64,000 bases of DNA. Origin: Mytilus trossulus. Its lineage: Eukaryota; Mollusca; Bivalvia; Mytilida; Mytilidae. Of the stretch, positions 60,244 to 64,000 are shown piece by piece. Position numbers and translations under genes: made by a program. The notes under the pieces were generated by a model. It had not been told where the DNA came from, did not search any database, and was given only the letters and a program-made list of their open reading frames with translations. The DNA lies in the NCBI RefSeq assembly GCF_036588685.1, contig NC_086380.1:36470692-36534691 (forward strand). Direction: 5' to 3'. The stretch's first letter is position 1; every line of letters begins with the position of its first letter.

Positions 60244-60305
60244 TATATAAAACAGCACCATGAGAGTTAAGTTCAAGCAGCAACTAAGACTATAGGAGGA
60301 CTCAG
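60244..60305 (+). promoter_or_regulatory. TATA box and noncoding first exon of kringle-lectin gene B
   Basis: TATATAAA is at 60,244-60,251 and the leader ends at the donor ctcag/gtaggc (60,305/60,306). The layout is as in gene A, so the paralogue probably kept its promoter. Confidence 0.65.
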
Positions 60306-60801
60306 GTAGGCATAAAGTGTTTATTTGCAAATGATCAAAAACATTCTGTTTTATCTTTTAAGATATAACATTTTACTGCCATTTAACTACCGATTATGTG
60401 TATTTCAGTGATTCTTAAAATGCACAAGTAATTTATCTCCTGTGTATGTGTTGCACAAATAACGTATTGCCTAGTTCTTAATATGATGTGTTCTAATGTT
60501 TATCTTTTTAACCAAGTAAGGCTGTTCGCGTCAAAACTATATGGTTTTGTGATGAACCTATTAACAATAAAGAAATGTACAGTAAGGGGTAGTACCTACA
60601 AATGTGTCTTCTTTGCGGTAAAGATGCGGACTAAATACTTTGACGCTACCCACATGAACCATACACTCTGTGAAACAGTTACTAGTATATAAAATACATA
60701 TGAAATATTTGTCACCTTAAAGACAGATATTTCATTTCAATAAATCTGCACACTGATTCAAGTTGATATTAAAGAAAAACAATTTCACTGTTTTGTAGAG
60801 C

Positions 60802-63800
60802 ATGATGGCGTTTTCGACACTCTTCTGTGAAATATTGGTTCTTGGTATTTTGGCCGTAAAAGTGGCAGGTATGATTTTGATAAGAACGATTTATAAGAAT
60901 GCCATGATATTCAATTTTAATAGCATTGAGGTACAAATTACATAATTAGTTGATGTCGAGTGATTAACGGTCAGTTGTTACATTGACATGTATTAAATAC
61001 ATTGTACCTGTATATGTGTCTTGGTTTTTTATAAACCGTTTGTCTTCCTTTCGGTAATGTCTGTGTGTATATATATAACCTTACTTTTAATATTCAAACA
61101 CATAAGTGACAGCATGCTAAGGAATCCATATGTATTATCTTATGATACTTAAAAATAAATTAAAAAAATACAAAACTCCGAGGAAAATTGAAAATGGAAA
61201 GACCGTAATCAATTGGTAAAATTAAAAGATAAACACACCAAACGAATGTTAAACAAGTGTCATATTCCTGAGAATGTACAGGCAAAACTGGTTTAATAGC
61301 TAGCTGAAACTCCCACTTATATAAGTGGCATAACATCTCATTGTATTGACAACGATTTTTGAATAAAACAAACAGATAGAACAATGGAACATAACAGGTA
61401 AAAATGTCAAATTATGAATACAGCAGGCAACATCAGTTATAATCTTAATCACCAACAGAAGCAAACAAATATATAACAAAGAAACACAAAATCTAACGCA
61501 TACTGATTTCATTGGTTTTCCAATAAAGCAAAAGAATGTAGGGACAATTTGGAGGGTAAAGATTATACTGGAACGATAAATACAACAGAAAATGGACTGA
61601 AATGCAAAGATTGGTCAAACACAGATTCCAATATGACTCTGGACACACAAAGGCTGTTGGCAGATCAGCATAATTATTGTCGAAACCCTGATAGTGACCC
61701 ATTTGGACCTTGGTGTTATACAACTGACGATGATACAGAATGGGAAACTTGCGATATTCCTTTTTGTGGTATGTGGTATACGTTTATTTTCCTTTTTCTT
61801 TTTTGGCCTTCCTTCCTTTTTTGTTACTGGTAATTCTATAGATTAACTGTATCAAATTAAAATATGATCAATAAATAAGATGTCCATATAACGTAGAATG
61901 AATATTCAATCATTACAACATGTGAAATAGACACTTGTTTGAGTGACAATGATTTTGTAACTGTAACCATTGTAACCATTTCTGTATTCATTAAAATATC
62001 TTAGAATTAAAAATCCACCAAAATAATAACGGTCACAATTTCGTATATTCTGTTGTCCCTTTATTGTGTAATTTTTCATCCGCGAAAGAACTTATTATAC
62101 AATGATATTACTGTGAATAAAACAAATAACAAGGAAATCACAAGTGCTTTGTTCTAATTGGACTTAATTTCATTTTTAATCACTGCTTTGTAGAAGATGT
62201 TGATGTCTCTCATTCCTTTTTTTTAATTTAAAAAAAACACGACACAGTACAACTTTTTGGGACAAAATTGACACATATGAATATATGTGTTTGTTGTGTG
62301 TCCCATTCAATCATATAATTAACCTCTATATAAAATATTCTGCATCACTTAATTTATCAATTTTAAAACATTCTGCTAAAGTTTTACATACATTTAAACA
62401 TTAATTACCTCTGGTCGAAATTTTTGAAATGTTAAGCATTTGTACAGTAGAAGTTTTGTTTGACTTAATGTAAATGATATTTTCCAACGATATATAGGTA
62501 TTTAAGAAAATTTTATGGCATGTCAGTAATTCAAGAATGGTAGTGCTTATCAATCTAAATGATATCATTTCTAGTCAAATAATCAATATTGTAATGACGT
62601 CAAGGAATTCAAATCAACTAAAATTAATGATATGATGCCTGTATACATATTTTTTGCAGAAGGAGCAAGCACCCCAGGTAAGATGACATTGTAAAGTATA
62701 TCTCGACAAATGGACTCGGGTGGGGGAGTGGGGCTACTTTCATTACATAAAGTGATTGATCGTGCCGCTGAAATAGGTCACCTTTTCAATCTGGAAAATA
62801 TGTAAATAGGTCGTAAAAACTAAGAGATATACGATAGTCAACGGAGGTGGACCGCCTCTCACTTCGCACGTGCACCCCCGCCAAAAAAAACCCTCTCATC
62901 TTATTTCTGTTTATAGTGTAAAACTAAGCTATAACTTTCATTTACCGAATAAGTCCCTTATAGCATTATCACAATCTTAACTGTCATATGAATGATTCAA
63001 TACATGCTATATTAATGTCGAACGTGGTGGATAACACCTGTTGTTATATCTTAGTACAACTTATACCTGTATGACAAAATTCAATTATATTGAAAATGAT
63101 GTGTGAGCAAAGCCCACATTCATAATAAGTAAAAGTATCAAAAGGTGAGGCACAACAGTCAACATTGTAGTATAATCCTAATTACTATAAAACATATAAC
63201 TTACACACATTAAGGTTAATGATGTTCAATTTCGAACAACTATGCTATGACATCTATATAATGATAATTGTCTAGCAAATATCGGTATTATATGATATAA
63301 GATTTGAAATGTCTATAATAAGATTGCTTGTTTACGTTACAAACAAAAATAACAGAAATTTTAAACAGACAAGATTTTCGGCGATCTATAACTGTTAAAA
63401 AAATGTAATAACTGTATAATTTTGTCTCTTGAGGAGAGTTGTCTCATTTGGCAATCATATAATATCTTTTCTTTTAAGGTTACGTTTTTTAGTTGAAATT
63501 AAATGTTTGAACACAATGCATCTTCAATCCTAAACCTGTACAATTGTTAATAATAATCAGTTCGGTCTACCATGTAAGCATTCAATCATGTCTGAGGTGT
63601 TTAAATTATAATATTTTTAACATGTTAACTTCATTTTATTGAAATCCTTCAGGATGGGCCTATTGGACACATGGCTGGCAAAAATTTGAAGATTCGTGTT
63701 ATCTAATCAAATACACAAAGGAAAATTGGTATGGGGCAAAGGTATAGTAAATCACTACGAAATTGTATGTCTATTGTTACAATTTGTTTGCTTGTAGGTT

Positions 63801-64000
63801 TGTTTATTTATTAGCCATGACGTTGTCGTATCTATTCATTTATTTTATTTCTTATGTTTAAAGTGCCCCTTCTTTTTTTCATATATTATTAATACGATCA
63901 TATTTGTATACATAGTTTCTTATGATTATTTCATCTCTTAACATAGTATGTAGCTTTCGTTTTCGTCTTTCGTTTGTTATATTCTATCAATATAACTTAT
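60802..64000 (+). CDS. Secreted kringle plus C-type lectin protein, gene B (partial, runs off window)
   Basis: Coding exons: 60,799-60,868 (ATG at 60,802), 61,529-61,768 (kringle), 62,660-62,677 (18-nt linker exon) and 63,653-63,741 (start of the lectin domain). Sizes and phases are the same as in gene A, and all splice sites are intact. The signal peptide exon is identical. The kringle has all six cysteines. Compared with gene A it has I to K, Q to K and H to Q in the kringle exon and N to D just before the first lectin cysteine, with only one silent change noticed. The later lectin exons lie beyond 64,000, so completeness is unknown. No disabling change is seen, so it is probably a working paralogue. 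Confidence 0.85.

Larger units (their letters stand above)
44512..64000 (+). repeat. Segmental duplication, copy B
   Basis: Direct-orientation copy of 21,998-36,140. Left edge: 'tgtgtgcacggttacgtaga' at 44,512 pairs with 21,998. To its left, similarity to 13.9-14.5 kb is much lower. The copy runs off the right edge of the window. Confidence 0.92.

Overview
The window is animal nuclear DNA: AT-rich, intron-rich, with GT-AG exons, AATAAA signals and dense retroelement debris. Several dispersed repeats look like families I associate with marine mussels (Mytilus-type bivalves). That assignment is by recognition, not search. There are no bacterial operons, rRNA genes or CRISPR arrays. Most open frames longer than 60 codons are chance or transposon remnants; the real host genes are short exons spread over kilobases.

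Layout. 0-0.22 kb: last exon of an unknown gene. 0.63-3.1 kb: decayed Penelope-like retroelement. 3.1-12.8 kb: mostly noncoding, with a 22-bp minisatellite, retroelement tails, a second RT remnant and a pentanucleotide array. 12.87-22.76 kb: five exons of a METTL27-like SAM methyltransferase, with a frameshift in the third. Its 7.3-kb intron holds a 1.1-kb foldback element with an 8-bp target duplication, a Penelope-like element whose GIY-YIG nuclease lies upstream of the RT, and a LINE fragment. 22.8-32.4 kb: transposon-rich spacer (inverted repeat family, MULE transposase relic, tRNA-derived SINE, LINE tail, foldback element, TTAA MITE). 32.47-39.35 kb: a complete eight-exon gene for a predicted 254-residue secreted protein with one kringle domain and one C-type lectin domain (EPN and WND motifs). 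39.4-43.7 kb: repeats, an orphan TATA box with a first exon, and a YqaJ-type nuclease relic.

44.51-64.0 kb is a second copy of about 22.0-36.1 kb, very similar by eye, in the same orientation. It carries a broken METTL27-like copy, the same transposon spacer and exons 1-5 of a second kringle-lectin gene that runs off the window. Differences between the copies give filled and empty sites for three insertions: a 441-bp foldback only in copy A, a 152-bp hAT-like MITE only in copy B, and a 5.44-kb TTAA-flanked element with perfect 19-bp inverted ends only in copy B.

Biological reading. The strongest candidate for something undescribed is the tandemly duplicated kringle plus C-type lectin secreted protein. 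The domain pair suggests a pattern-recognition or plasma-type effector, but its function is inferred. The METTL27-like copies both look disabled as written, so methyltransferase function at this locus is doubtful.
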